Positions 25,015 through 38,175 of a DNA stretch of 64,000 nucleotides are shown in pieces (the first letter of the stretch is position 1; each line of letters opens with the position of its first letter). The stretch covers positions 392,682 through 456,681 of the forward strand of contig VZSE01002505.1 in assembly GCA_013398275.1 (NCBI GenBank), given 5' to 3'. A program made the translations under genes and the position numbers. This DNA comes from Promerops cafer. Lineage: Eukaryota; Chordata; Aves; Passeriformes; Nectariniidae. The notes beneath the pieces were generated by a model that was not told the DNA's origin, did not search any database, and was given only the letters and a program-made list of their open reading frames with translations.

Positions 25015-25078
25015 CCCCAGCTAACTTCTTCTAATCTCCCCTCTTTCTCCTTCTCCTTTTCCCATCTTTTTCTTTAGA
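25015..25078. repeat. Pyrimidine-rich tract
   Basis: CTTCTTCTAATCTCCCCTCTTTCTCCTTCTCCTTTTCCC then TTTTTCTTTAG: over 60 nt mostly C/T on the plus strand. It ends in a plus-strand acceptor-like TTTCTTTAG without an evident plus-strand exon behind it. Confidence 0.85.
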
Positions 25079-26944
25079 CAGTACAAACATGCAACACATT
25101 AAAATTCTGGCATAATTTGCTGGTTCCTGAACCCTAGTCCCCTAAACTCCCTTCTTACATAAATCTTTCCCCATGAAAGGTCACATGCCATCTCTTGCTC
25201 GCCCTTGAAATTCCAGAAGCAAGCTGTTAATGCAACTTACATTCCAAATTAATGAGGACTGTGATACACTCTGTCTTTTCACTTATAAACCCCTGATAAA
25301 AATGCATCTGAGCACTAAGTATTGTTAGCATGCAAAGCTTTGAATGGAAGCACTTTGGTGATCTGTTACAAAAGGTATAATTTTCAGGCCTGAGAGCATC
25401 AGCAATTATGCCATGGAAAATAGTTTAAAACTACCACTGTAGATGAAAAGGTAATGTCAAGGTAAGAAATAATTTCAAGTATTCAGAAGCTCAACTTTAC
25501 ATGTTCAGAGTCAGGAACACACTGTCAGTGTGAAAGATGCACAGGCACGTGGCAGAGCACAGTACCTCTGATCCTTTCCAAAACAGGACCTAGTGCTAAA
25601 GACATCACTAAAATCTGCTCTGAAGTAAAATTCTTTTCATAGCAAGGTTCTTAACTAGAACCTTGTAGAAGTTTTAAACTATTCAGGATTCTTGTCACTT
25701 TTAGGTGTTTTGGAAATGCTTTTCATGGAAGCATGAAGATAACTACTGTTCCATCTTGGGAACAGAAACGTGCCTGAGGCCTCTCTGTACCTTTATTAAC
25801 ATCACTACAGAAATCTTGATACTAGAAGACAGAAAATACTACAGAAGATATCCCCATTTTAACTCAGTCCTTATACAGAAGTCAGTGCTGAAACAAAAGG
25901 GAACAAGAAGCCAAAGGAGAGCGAATATTAAACACCTAGAAAGAAAAATGTTTCTTTGATAGGCCTAAAATACATGAAATTCTGAAAAAAATCTGTCCAA
26001 CCCCCACCAGCACATCACAGTCCATGTGCATCCTAAAGTCTGAAGTAGCCTGGACAGGGAAGTTTTCATAAAGAGCATTTAATTCTGATTTATTCAAGAG
26101 AATAAAGACTTTATTGCAGCCTGTGGCCAGAAGAGGTTAAACAAAATGCTGGTATGTTTAGGAAGATGGAATGAAGACAGGCTTCCCACAATGACCACGG
26201 ACACTCCTTGTACAACTGGCACAACTCTGAGTCAGTTCATCTTAATCAGGTCAAAGAGAGGCACACAACAGTCCAACAATCCCGGGAATTTGAACGACAG
26301 ACGTTCTGGAGGCTTGCCATATTATCAAGGATGCAACAAATAATGGGATAAGGCAATCCTCAGGCTCTTTCCTTTGTAAACAGGAAAAATTAGTTGAACT
26401 TAGTGGGGGGAAAAATCATAGCATTTCAATCTTCCCCCAAATGTACTGGCAGTGCAGTCAGGACTACCTGAAATACTTGGGATGGTCCAAAGTCCTGAAC
26501 GTCTTGGTATTTATTTGATTTTTGTACTTTTGTAATCTGCAGACCACAAAGAAAGGGATGTACAATAAACAGGCTCAATCATTACCACCCAAATCATAGA
26601 CTGGCACCCTACTTGCAGCATCATCCTCCCCACTATTGCAATATATATTCCTCTAGGCAGGCCAACATTTTCCTTGCTCCTGGCTATCAGAAATCATTTC
26701 TATGCTTTGTAAATAAAGCAGGTGAAATATTCTGGCTTGTATTTTAATTAAGGTAAAGTGGGAATATGGCGAAATATGCCATATCTCATTCCACTAAATC
26801 AGTTGGTGTTTCTCCTGAAATTAGGTTAGCCACTGGTACTCAGGAAACCTCTAGAACAGATATTCTAGGGGAAATTCACCTTTAGGGATGAACTTCATCC
26901 ACTGAAGTTGTATCAGTGCCAAGTGAAATGAAAACATAAATACC

Positions 26945-27018
26945 ATAAAAAGCAGAAGAGGAAGGAAATGGAAGAAAAGGGAAGCAGAATGAGGAGGAAG
27001 AAGAGGGAATGAATAGGG
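26945..27018. repeat. Purine-rich tract
   Basis: About 74 nt of nearly pure A/G (GAAGAGGAAGGAAATGGAAG, GAGGAGGAAGAAGAGGGAATG). On the minus strand it is a long polypyrimidine tract, but no convincing exon follows it. Confidence 0.85.
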
Positions 27019-29448
27019 ATGTTACAATCACAACCACAGGTTAGAGGTCTGTTCAGCTGCAGCAGCAGTGTCCCTCTAAAGCTGCTCAGTGGGATACAGC
27101 ACAACAGCACTGGCTGAGGCTGCACACAGTGACTTGGTCAGCCAAATCCACCAGCATCTAACCCTTCTGAAGAAACGTGCTGAAACTCAGCATTATCCTT
27201 GGAAAACTGTCGTGCAAAGTGCTGCCTCATGCTGAAAGCCATGTTTGAGAACAAAACCTCAGCGATCAGTGGCAATGAACTCACTGACACGTTTCAAAGT
27301 TCTGTAAAAAGTTACTTGACTTTGCTGCCGTTGCATCTCTCATCTTTAAGAGCTCACGTGGGAACTTGTGCAACAGCACGAGCTGTCCTTGAAAAAGCTT
27401 TTCTGGCCTACACCTACGGAAGTGCCAGTTGCTCCTGAAGAACCTCCTTCATACCATCAACCTCCACCTTTCACTAGGATCCCAATTCCCACAATGTTTT
27501 CTCTAGATAAGTTACTGATACAATTAACACAGCTTGGCTGTACCAGCTGCACCTCAGGACTCTTCCTTCCAGACAGAAGTTTGGGACGTGACACGCTCCT
27601 GGACAAACACTGTATTTTTGCTGGGTGGGTAGTAAGGTGGTTTTGCAAAAACCTTATGAAAAAAAAAATAACAGACAAAAAAACAATGAATGTTAGATCA
27701 TTTTCAAGTAACTCCCTACCCAACGGCTGGCATAATATTCAAGAAATTGGAAAAAAGCTTGCGCAGCTGGCAGGGAGAAAATTTCCTGCTCACCGACAAT
27801 TCCCCTTCTTGTTTGCAAACAAATCACTTTTGCCAGCTTCTGCATAGGAAGGGAAGATCAGACTTCAAAATAAACACTCTATAATAAACAGTCTTTTGAA
27901 CACACTGAACTGAAAAAGACTTCCCAAATGTCTTGGAGAAAATATTTGTTATTTCTTTTCAAGGAAGGTATAAAAATCAGGATGCCAAAACCATTCTCAG
28001 CTTCGCACTCTGAATCAATGTCTTAAGTGTTTAAAAAAAAAAAAATTAGGCAGCTTCTCAGTTCTAACAAATTATGTTTACTTGCCCAAATTTAAAAATA
28101 ACCCTGTCCTATTTACTAAATATGATTACTGTTTTCAATAAGTTATCTTCCTTTTACAACCAACCTTTGGAATTATCTTTAACTGATAATACCAAATGAA
28201 TTTAAAAAAGCTCCACATTGAAATTTCCGGAACATAAGTGTAAAATTCTAATTTTACCAAAACAATTTTACATTTTCAATATTATTATTTCAATGTTTTA
28301 ATCAGCACCCATTTCCGCATACAGAATTTGAATACATTTTAAAAACAGCCTGTGCAAATACTTCTCTTATACCTTTTTTTACTTTTTGTATGGTTGTTTT
28401 TTTAGCCAAACACAGATGGCAAGGTTAGAATCAGATTTCAGATATTTACACTCCAGAGATGTAAGTAGCTGTTACTGTAATCTGATTTTGTGGAGTATAA
28501 AGAAAAGTTATTCATACCCTAAAATTCAGCAAAGAAACAACTTCACTAAAAGGTTTTCTACATTTTCTCTTTAAGAAGTCTGTTCATGTGCTAAAACTTC
28601 TTTTTCTAAATCACTTTGTAGGAGTGTAATAGGTAAAGAAGATTACATATAACAGTTCTTCTGTATCTGTATTTATTTACAGGATTCCTGAATATGAAGA
28701 TTCAGATCTAAATGCAATACTTAAAACATACCCTAAAGATGTTGAAACTTGGTTTACTATTTAAGTACAGTCATGTTTTATCTTCTACTATGGTTTGGGT
28801 TTTTTTTCCTATTATGTATTTTTTTTTCCAAGGAGCAGAGTATACAGAGATAATCTGGGGCCATGCAGTGGGAATCCCACATTTATCATTTTACTGACTG
28901 TACACTATTTGTTCAGATATACAAAATAACTTCTGGAAGTGTCTAATCATGTTTGGTGATAGCCAGAAAAAGTCATAATTAGATCTATGAGCAGCACAAT
29001 ACCAATTACAGTACTAAACAAAATTCTGGCACATTTAACTGAATATGGAAATATGCTACTGTGCTCTATTAAAAATGTTAATAATATAAAATTTGAAATC
29101 CTACTCATTCACACTTGTGTGAACACTGGTAAACAAGGTCATAAAGCCAATACAAAGAGGGATTCCTTCTTATGACATCCTGGGGAAAAATGAGAGTCAC
29201 ATGACAAAGTAAAAAAATGAAATTATGGTCAAAGTCATTTCATTTGAAGTGCAATCTACAGTACCATAATAAATTATTCATTTGGAAAACCCCTATATCT
29301 GATCAGGAAATTAGAATTTTAATAAGCTCTTTCAGGGCCTACAAAATATAGAAAAGTTGCAGACTAAATCCTCTACAAAAAGCCTGAAGAAGCTTCCTAA
29401 TATTGTGGTTCCATTTTCATTTTAAAAAGTGCTCAATAAGAATTTAAA

Positions 29449-29500
29449 GGGGGGGGGGGGGGGGGGGGGAAAAAAAAAAAAAGGGAAAAAAAAAAAAAAA
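29449..29500. repeat. 52-nt homopurine block: G21 A13 G3 A15
   Basis: An uninterrupted purine tract made of 21 G, 13 A, 3 G and 15 A. Long G runs of this kind can form G-quadruplex or triplex structures and are also a frequent source of polymerase slippage or assembly error. It lies in intron 1. Confidence 0.97.
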
Positions 29501-31097
29501 TCTGGATGAGAGGAGGAAGAAAAAGTCATCTGTGAGCACCAAGCTACAGAATTCCTGAATTCCTAAAGGTCTTGATCCCTCACAAATCTTAGTCTATGGC
29601 TCTGGTCAGTTTTTCCTGTCTCTGTAACACCTGCTCCACAGCAGGCTGGGGTGCAACACCATTGTTATTGCACTCTAAGCTTTGAACACCTGTACAGTTC
29701 TACTGATGGGTCTACCTGCTTTCCAAAAACTCATCAGAGCTCAGTGCTCTCAGCATCTCCTGACCCTGAGCTCTTCTGCTCTAACAGGATATCTTCACCC
29801 TCCCCCAGCTGGTTTCCTAAGGAAATGAGCTTTCTGTAGTGCACACTGTCAGTCCACTAGCTTCTCCCCACTCCCTTCAGCTCTCAGCTATTAACACACA
29901 CAGAATAAAGCAGGAATACAAACCATGAAATATATCACTCAGTTGCTATTCAATTCATCCCATCATCACACTTATTTTTTTATTGCTTATTCTAAGATCC
30001 GAGCAGGGAAAAATTATTTTACAGAGACAGTGTCTCAAGTTCAACAAGTTCTTCCAAAACTGATGCATATTCTAACAGAAAAATATTAGATCTGGTCTGT
30101 TTGGGAGAGTAAATTAGTAGTAGCTGGGTATACAGGGTGGAATAAGCATATACAAAGTTTGGGGTTGGGTCTTGTGTTGTAAAAGATGTGTAAACTCTTG
30201 GACAAAGACATTTTTCTAAGGCAAACAATGAGACTTCCCCTAAAGCTCACATTTGTATCCAATGGTCTTAACAAGTGGTTGTCTTTGAGGGAGAGAGTCA
30301 CAGAGTTCAAATTCAGTCAAAAAGTAAAGAGCTCTGAAACGAAATGTCTCTAGAAAGTGATTGGAAAGATCATTCCAAAAGGAAAGACAACGTTGTCATG
30401 CCTATTGTGTCTCAAAATAAAAAGTGGAAACAATGACAAGCAAATTGGTTCTCAAAACCTATGTGAAATTACACACTTTCCCCGTTAACAATCACTAAGT
30501 AGAAACCAAGTATTCTTTGCTTGAAAAATTACAATGGTTTGTATAACATTATTTGGACCCTGTCAGAAGAACTTCAAGTAAATACTCAGATTGCAAGAAG
30601 AATCTTATCCCTACCACATTCTATCTCTGAAAAAAAAAGATAAAATTAGATTACCAGTGTGAATTACCACCTGAAAATTCTGCTGATGAGAAAAACTGTC
30701 ACTGTACAAGACCAAATGTGTCTTCTCAAGCGTTGACTTGTTTCAAAGGCACCAGAGAGTCGGATATATCTAATTAACAGGGAATGCAATGTTGCAAAAG
30801 AGTAAGCAAAGCACTTCCCAGAGCTGGCTGGTAACTGCATTTCAGTGTAGGGCTCACCAAGACACAGACCCACGATAGGTGAGCAGAGAGGACAGTTTTG
30901 CGAGACAAAAGGATGATTCTGGAAAGATTTTTCCATCCCATGAGGAAAAGCAAGCACAGCACCAGAAGACAGCTCTAGCTATACCAAGTTCACATATTTG
31001 CAACAGAAGATCTGGACTCTATTTTTGAAGACTGGTCTTTGCTACAAAGCAGACAACTTTTTTCCTGTTTTAAACTGAATACATACAATTGCAAGCA

Positions 31098-31794
31098 CAA
31101 ACTGGGCAGAGAATGGACTGAGAGCAGCTCTGAGGAGAAAGGATTTGGGAGTGTTGATTGATGGGAAGCTCAACATGATCCAGCAATGTGCACTTGCAGC
31201 CTAGAGAGCCAAACGTGTCCTGAGCTGCATTAAAAGGACAGTGGACAGCAGGTGACAGGAGGTCAATCTGCTCCTCTCTTCTGAGGTCCCAGCTGGAATA
31301 CAGCATCCAGCTCCGTGGCCCTCGACATAAGGACATGGACCTGTTGGAGTGAGTCCAGAGGCCACAAAGGTGCTCAGAGGGCTGGAGCACCTCTCCTATG
31401 GAGACAGAGAGTTGGGGCTGCTCAGCCTGGAGAAGAGAAGGCTCCAGGGAGACCTTACAGCACCTTCCAGTACCCAAAGGGAGTACAAGAGAGCTGGAGA
31501 GGGACCTTTCACAAGTGCATGCAGTAACAGGACATGGGGAAATGGCCTTAAACTGAAAGAGAGCAGGTTTAGATTAGGTATTAGGAAGAAATTCTTTACT
31601 GTGAGGATGGTGAAAAACAGGTTACCCAGAGAACTTGTGGAGGCCTCATCCCTGGAAGTGTTCAAGGCCAGGTTAGATGGGACTTTGAGCAACCTAGTCT
31701 AGTTGAAGCTGTCCCTGTCTTTGGTGGTGGTATTGGAAATAGACAACCTTTAAGGTCTCTTCCAACTCAAACCATTCTAGCATTCTATGATTCT
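31098..31794 (+). mobile_element. CR1 LINE fragment, longest copy in window
   Basis: About 700 nt in plus orientation, from AAACTGGGCAGAGAATGGACTGAGAGCAGC to TTCCAACTCAAACC and CATTCTATGATTCT. It covers the C-terminal end of the reverse transcriptase ORF and the 3' UTR (GCTCAGCCTGGAGAAGAGAAGG, TTCTTTACTGTGAGGATGGTG). The open frames of 70-117 codons in it, on either strand, are broken ORF2 remnants. It is inserted in SBF2 intron 1 antisense to the gene. Confidence 0.95.
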
Positions 31795-34700
31795 TAAGGA
31801 GAGTCAAGGGGAAGGAATGCAAGAATGCACTGTTTTAAATCTAGGAAGTAACAGAAGCAAAAATGTAAGGTTCAGATTTAATATGCAGCGCTTAGGTACT
31901 CATAAGTAGGAAGGAACTATAAGGTAACGTCCCTCAGCTTTCATTTTCCCCAAATTAGCTTGACCTTAAAAACTTTTTCAGGTGGGATCCTTTTAGTTAA
32001 ATTGCACCAGCACATGCACACACAGATCCAACAGTGGTTACTGAATTTGTTTTTTGTTACAGGAACAGAATCATATCAGCTTCAGATCCGAAACATTTTC
32101 CTTCTGGTAACTTTCTATAAAGGAGTAGCATCTGTATCATCTACTACTACAGTTCCTATAAAACAAAGCTTTATTTCCAAATCTCACAATGACAGCTGCC
32201 ATGTTGATCGGGATGCTTCATTATATGGGATATAAAATACCTATCCCACACTCACTGCAGATGCAGCCCTGAACCTCAGGGCAGAAAACCGGGTATGATC
32301 CAGCAGCAGCCACATCATGAGGTGTAAGAAAAAGTGTCCACGAGGCTCTTCTGCCATAGGTGACTCACAGAGACAGAAGCTAATAGCTCATCACTCCCAC
32401 TTTTCATTTTTTTGCCTACTAAATACATCATTATCTTGGACCATCATATTTAAAGAGAAACTTTAATTTCCAAGTTTTTGACTACTAATTTTTCTTCAAC
32501 CTAACAGCTGCTCTCAAATGACATTTTCCTTGCGCCAGATGTCAGAACACAAAATTAATGTTTCAGCTTACAGAATACTTTCTATCATAGTATCACAACA
32601 CTTCTAGCCAAAGACAGCTGACTTGTCAAAACAGGGACATCCCCATTTTATACTTAATGAAAGATTAATTACTGAACACCAAAAATGACAGCACTACAGC
32701 TACTTACGTCCAACTGCAATATCTCCACTAAGGGTTTAAGTCTCTGTGTCCCTATGCAGATAAACTCTTACAAAAGCCATTTTAATTAATTAATACTATT
32801 GCCACAGAAAACCATTCTTGCCATAACCTGCTCTCAACTGTGGCCTAATAACAGAGCTTCTTTAGTTTTGTGGTTTTCTTATGTAGGCCACATATAGAAG
32901 ATGCTGAAGAATTCAGTGTTATGACAGGTACTACATGGTGATTCTCCAATAGCATTTCTGGTTATGCAGTAGTTTTGAAGAAAACATCAGCCAGGAACAC
33001 TCTAACATGCCTCTGAATTCCTACCAGGATGTAAATTAAATGACCTAATACAAATTCTAACTCATAGAAAGCCTCACAATTCAGTTACTTGACACAGAAT
33101 AAGGCAAACTACTGGGACTGAAACAGTCTCCTACACTCCACACATAATATCAGGAAATAACAAAGATGGAATAACTCTTCAGGAAGTTCACTTATCAAGA
33201 ACCAGAACCTAAGCAGTGCTCGTGCAGTGCTGAATACCTTGTCACCTGAATCTGGAGAACATTCTAAAGTACAGTAAGAAATGCATTCAACCAGTCTTGA
33301 AAAATAAGGTACATAAATATACGCGAGAGACCACAAGGCTAAGCAAGGCCTTGAATTTTCTCTACTCTTTCACACAAAAATAGCAGAAGGTCTAAATATC
33401 GTCATTTTCTCACCTATATAAAAAGAAATGGATTACCTGTGACATACACAGTCTTTCCTTGGGCTAGAAAGATTTGCAACAGTGGAACCAGAACATAAAT
33501 ATGGCCAGACACCCTGATGTAATTGGGAGCGTATCCAAGAACGTTTGGCTGTGTTAAGGAGCAGAAGAGCCTCCAGTTGCTGTAGGAAGAAAAACAGATT
33601 GATACCCCACTTCCTACATTTTAATTAGAATCTGCTGCTCATGGTTTAGGAGCAAGACATCTCAAATTTACATACGAGCTTTTGAAGCTTCACTTGGGTG
33701 AACTGCTGGCAAGCGAATTTCCACGTACCTATCCCAAAACCCAATTTGCTTATTAAAAGAGAAATGACTGCATTATGTTACCTGTCAATCTGGTATTAGG
33801 CAGTGAGGTTGCCCACCCATTTCCAAGAGTGCACAACCCCACAGCCATTGATGCAAAATGTCTCTTCCAACGAAGACCACAGACCTTGCACAACGTCACT
33901 GAAAATGAGCTTCCCAACTGTCACAAAACACATCTGATGTCACTTTTTTGGAGAATTCAGGGAAGTTCAAGTGCTGAACAGTATTACTACAACAAATCTG
34001 AACAATGTTGACCCACTCACCAAAGGAATGCTTGCCAGAAGGACTCAGAACGATTCCAGATACTCAAGTCATCCGAGGTAACATTTGGTGCAATGAGTCA
34101 CATAAGATAAATGGGTCATCTATTTTAGAAGAAGGACATACTGATTTACCATAGTGGTTAGCTGAGTATGCAATCACAGAACCAAACTTACAGACTGGTA
34201 TCAGTTTTACAGGAAATAGACCTCTCCTCATACAGGAATCAAGAATACATGCAGTTACTCCACAGCTTGCACTGGTACAGTGTTTAAGCTTTTGCACAAC
34301 AGCTAACTCCACAGACCAGTATCATCTAGGTCTCTTAACAACTCCTGAAGAAATTCCCTGAAGAAAACTTGGAAGAAGAAGTAATTCTGTCTGGTTTCAG
34401 TGGGCAGGAAGTCAAAGAGGAGCAGCTTGGTTACTTCAAGAAAGCAATGTGAAATAATCTGACAGCCCAACTGCACTGAGACAAAGGAACAAATGCCTTT
34501 GCTGAAATCAGCCTCGTGCTGCAAATGCTTCTGAACCTGGAGGGTTTAGCTAAGAAGAAGAATTAAAGCAAGTGTTCAATTCCTTAAAAAACAGGTATTC
34601 CCCACTTACTCTGTGAGCAGTGAAGTAACAAAATGTGGAGACTTTCAGGGACGGAATGTACTGGGTATAGTTGCAATGAAGTGAATTTCCTTCCAAGCAG

Positions 34701-34802
34701 CCTGAATGGTGCTGTCTTTTAGATACGTGACTGCAGCAGTGCTGATAAAAAAACAAACTTTGAAGTGTCACTCAGCAGTCCTTGTACAGCATCAAGGCCT
34801 TC

Positions 34803-34928
34803 TTTGTTTTTCACAAAGCTTTTCCTCACTTCTGCCCTTTTTATTCTGTCCCCAGTATCACTGCAGAGGAGGAGTGAGCCAACACCTGGGTGGGGGCTTA
34901 GCCACTGGCCAGGGTCAACCCACCACAG
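34803..34928 (-). mobile_element. Avian endogenous-retrovirus LTR-like fragment
   Basis: Read on the minus strand, it has GGGTTGACCCTGGCCAGTGG, then CCCCCACCC, GGCTCACTCCTCCTC and ACTGGGGACAG...AAAGGGCAGAAGTG. This order strongly recalls a common bird LTR repeat whose consensus has GGTTGACCCTGGC..., CACCCACC..., CACTCCCC... and a purine-rich tail. Neither LTR end nor a target-site duplication can be defined, and no internal viral sequence is next to it. The family name is uncertain. Confidence 0.5.
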
Positions 34929-37408
34929 AAGATTCAGGAGGTTTATCAGATTTCCTTTACAGGCAATGACATCCAGGCTGCAGGCAGATAACAAAACATG
35001 ACCACAAAGCACAGTTCCACTTCCACACCAAGGGACTCCTCCTCAGTAGGATCCTCTATTTATTTAAGCAAGTTTCATCACTGCAGTACACCTTTAACAA
35101 GAATAAAATGATGGTTTGGACATATAGTGACCACTGGAAAGGTTCTGAGATACTAATTCCACTAAGGTGAGGAATTCTCATTGCAAAAGTAAAGATAAAT
35201 TTGCTTAAAGTAAATTTTTACTACTTTTCTTTGTGAAAGTGTATTGTACAAATGTGCACTGGCTGAATGCCCGGTCTGTAACCACAGAAAAGGAACACAA
35301 GTCTTGTGGAGGCATATCTAGAACTCACAGGGAATGAGGACAACTGCTACTGTCACAATTCTGGCTTCTTAGTTCCCTTTCCCTGTCACAAGCAGCCATG
35401 CCCTCCAAGACATGAGAACAGAGCACTTTGAGCATACATTAACTTAGTCCTTCTGGATTTTACTGAATAACCCAATGCTGAACAGTTGTCAAATTTATCA
35501 TGTAGACAGAGAGGGAATATCCTCAAAATGGACTTGTTAGGATGGCAGCACCCAAGGAGTTGGCTGACAAAATCTTGCCTGCCACTAAAGACGCTGCTAA
35601 GGGCTCTGATAGGTGATGTCAACTTGTGACATCCATAGGCCCTTCAATGCCCTTTCAAGAAGAAAATCTTCCAAGGTAAAGATCTTACCCACTTTTGTTT
35701 TGATGGAAGTTGAATGGTGGAGTATCTTGACATTTCCATCTCTGGTAATAGGGATACAACACATGTGGAGTACAAGATGGAGTCAGTTCTCAAGTCGCAA
35801 AAGAAGAATCTGGGAAGCCAGAACATCTTGGAAAAAGAACAAATATGGAACAACTTTCTGCCATTCTGAAAAGAAAACAACTCACAGCTATGGAACACTC
35901 CATCTCCCCAAGGAAGAGCCGTGCCAGATGCATTCCAGCTAATGTGTCCATGTGTTTTCTCATTCTCCACGCATGGAGCATGAATGTTCCATCTAGAGAG
36001 CCTGCACAAGGAAAATAATCCCCTTTCTCAAGTTTGCAAGTGTAAGTGGTGTGTTCGAACTCATGTGAGCCACATTCAAATACAGAACTAAAAATTCTCT
36101 GTAACTTAAAATGAGGAATTAATTATTAAAAAACATTATTATTAAAAGTCTGAGGAAGCCTTCCTTCTACACTAACTCTATAGAGTTAGAAAATTTTATC
36201 AACTGTGCCCAAAAGGATTCTTACCCCTCTGGAACAAAGGACAAAAAGTTACAACCAGGGACAACTGTTCTGTACTGGTGTTCTCTGTTACCTTTTGTTC
36301 TTATTTTTGAACCCTACAAGAATTTCAATACTGAAACAGAACCAGATGTATCAGAGTAAGTCCTTTCCTTCTGGCACACTCCAGCAATATCTGCTTTACA
36401 TGACTAAACATGACTAAACTTTAAATATTTAATTTGGGAGAGCTGCCTATCTATCAGTGACAAGCTGCAGTCACTAGAGAGAACACTTTAAAAAAATTCT
36501 TAAAAAAAAGAAAACTGAGGGGGAAAAAAGCTAGTCTAGGAAAGAAACCAAAGCCAAGACTCTACTCTTACCTCCCTAAATGAAAATTGCAACTGATTCA
36601 AAGGAAAATCACTGGACAGGAGTTCAACTGTGGAAAAACTTATCACAAAACTCTTCCAGAAATAGGAATCACCTGTATAAAGAGCATTGACTTAGGCTAG
36701 AATAATCTTTAATGCTAAGCTGTTAATCCAAACACGCTGAAAAAAAAACACAAGAGTGCTATAAATGATTAATGACTAGGAAAAGCAAGGATTGCTTCAC
36801 TTTTGTATCTAACCCATATGCACATATTGCAAAATGGTGAAGAACTGTGGCACACCAGATTTGTTACTATTAAAATTATGCTATCTATAAACAAAAAAAA
36901 ATAGCATTCATGTTGCAGACAAACTACCATATCCAATCCCACTACTGGCTATGGCTCTAACACACTTTCTATCTCATCTTTAGGCCATTCATGAGTGTCT
37001 ACGTGTACAAGTCAACAATAATTGCAATTAACTGGATTCAGCACATATGACAACCACAACACTCCATAGAAATGTTAAGGAAGTGTTCAGAATCATTACC
37101 CAGAACCACAAACATTAGAGTATATTCAACTGCTTTTATTCAGAGCTCTATCACAAAACTGAGACTCCACTAGAAATCCTCAACTGGAAGTGGCACTTCT
37201 GTTTTTAAAACACTAAAATCAAAATCAGAGCAAACTAGTATGGCATTGTTTCACAGATTCCTGCCCTGGAAGGTTATCACTGAAGACCTCCTGGGGCTAC
37301 AGGCACCAGTTTTTAATATGTAACCTCCAAACTCAAGTACTGTGCTATTATCCAGCCCTGCCACCACGTGCAAAAGGATATTGAAGTGCAAAAGCCCTAC
37401 AAACTTTG

Positions 37409-37449
37409 AAATCCTGTGGGATTTGCATGTACAAATCCTGTGGGATTTG
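37409..37449. repeat. 17-nt duplication, period 24
   Basis: AAATCCTGTGGGATTTG occurs at 37409-37425 and 37433-37449, separated by CATGTAC. Confidence 0.95.
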
Positions 37450-37650
37450 TGTAATACAGTCTGAGCATCAAGTTGCCAAATTACTTCCAACTGCTCTTAA
37501 ATGTATCTTTCAAGATCAACACAAAGAGGCAAGAATTCCTGTGCATGCTACACGTGCCACATTGAACTACCAAGATATCCTTCCTCACACATTATATTCA
37601 TTGTGGGTTTTTTTCAGTTTCAGTGTTGTCCTAAACCTACCAAATGCTGT

Positions 37651-38175
37651 CACAGAATCACAGGATGGGTCAGGATGGAAGGGACCACAGCTGATCACCT
37701 GGTCCAACCTCCCTGCTTGAGCAGGGGCATCCCAGAGCACACAGCACAGGATTGATTCCAGATGGTTCTGGAACATCTCCAGTGAGGGAGATTCCAACAC
37801 ATCTCTGGGCAATCTGTCCCAGTGCCTGGTCACTGCACAGTGAAGTTCTTCCTCACGTTCATGTAGAACTTCCTGTGCATCAGTTTCTGCCCTTGCTTCT
37901 TGTCCTGTTGCCCAGCACCACCAAGCAGAGGCAGGTCCATGCTCTGACACCTCCCTGCAGACACTGACAGACACTGATGAGGTGCCCTCTCAGTGTCTCT
38001 TATCCAGGCTGAACAGGCCCAGCTCCCTCAGCCTTTCCTCACTGGAGAGATGCTCCAGCCCCTCAATAAGCTTTGTCACCCTTCCCTTGACCTGCTCCAG
38101 GAGCTCTGTGCCTCTTGTCCTGAGGACCCCAGAACTGGACACAGCACACCAAGCACTGTCAGACTGTACAGCGAA
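37651..38175 (-). mobile_element. CR1 LINE fragment, diverged subfamily
   Basis: It begins CACAGAATCACAGGATGGGTCAGGATGGAAGGGACC and TCACCTGGTCCAACCTCCCTGC, the reverse complement of a CR1 3' end. It goes on through CAGTGCCTGGTCACTGCACAG, TCTTATCCAGGCTGAACAGGCCC, CTCAGCCTTTCCTCACTGG and CCCAGAACTGGACACAGCAC. Sense is minus. The 3' end differs from the copies at 2880 and 4733, so it is probably another CR1 subfamily. The right boundary is approximate. Confidence 0.92.

Larger units (their letters stand above)
20415..31097. other. SBF2: Intron 1 sequence, no gene recognised
   Basis: Unique AT-rich sequence except for the CR1 at 23845, the microsatellite at 24491, the purine and pyrimidine tracts, and the G/A block at 29449. 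The longest open frame (27368-27847, plus, 159 codons) has a proline-rich start but no known domain and no splice context. Confidence 0.6.
31795..37650. other. SBF2: Intron 1 sequence with exon-like island and LTR fragment
   Basis: Mostly unique sequence. It contains the best unexplained exon-like interval (33437-33579), a small phase-compatible partner at 32708-32751, and the LTR-like fragment at 34803-34928. Confidence 0.6.

Noticed and set aside
27368..27847. 159-codon plus-strand open frame, the longest but one in the window
   Set aside because: No recognisable domain, no splice or promoter context, opposite strand to SBF2, low-quality composition after the first 30 residues.
31070..31702. 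Open frames of 70-135 codons on both strands
   Set aside because: They fall within the CR1 at 31098-31794; the element is truncated and its ORF is broken.
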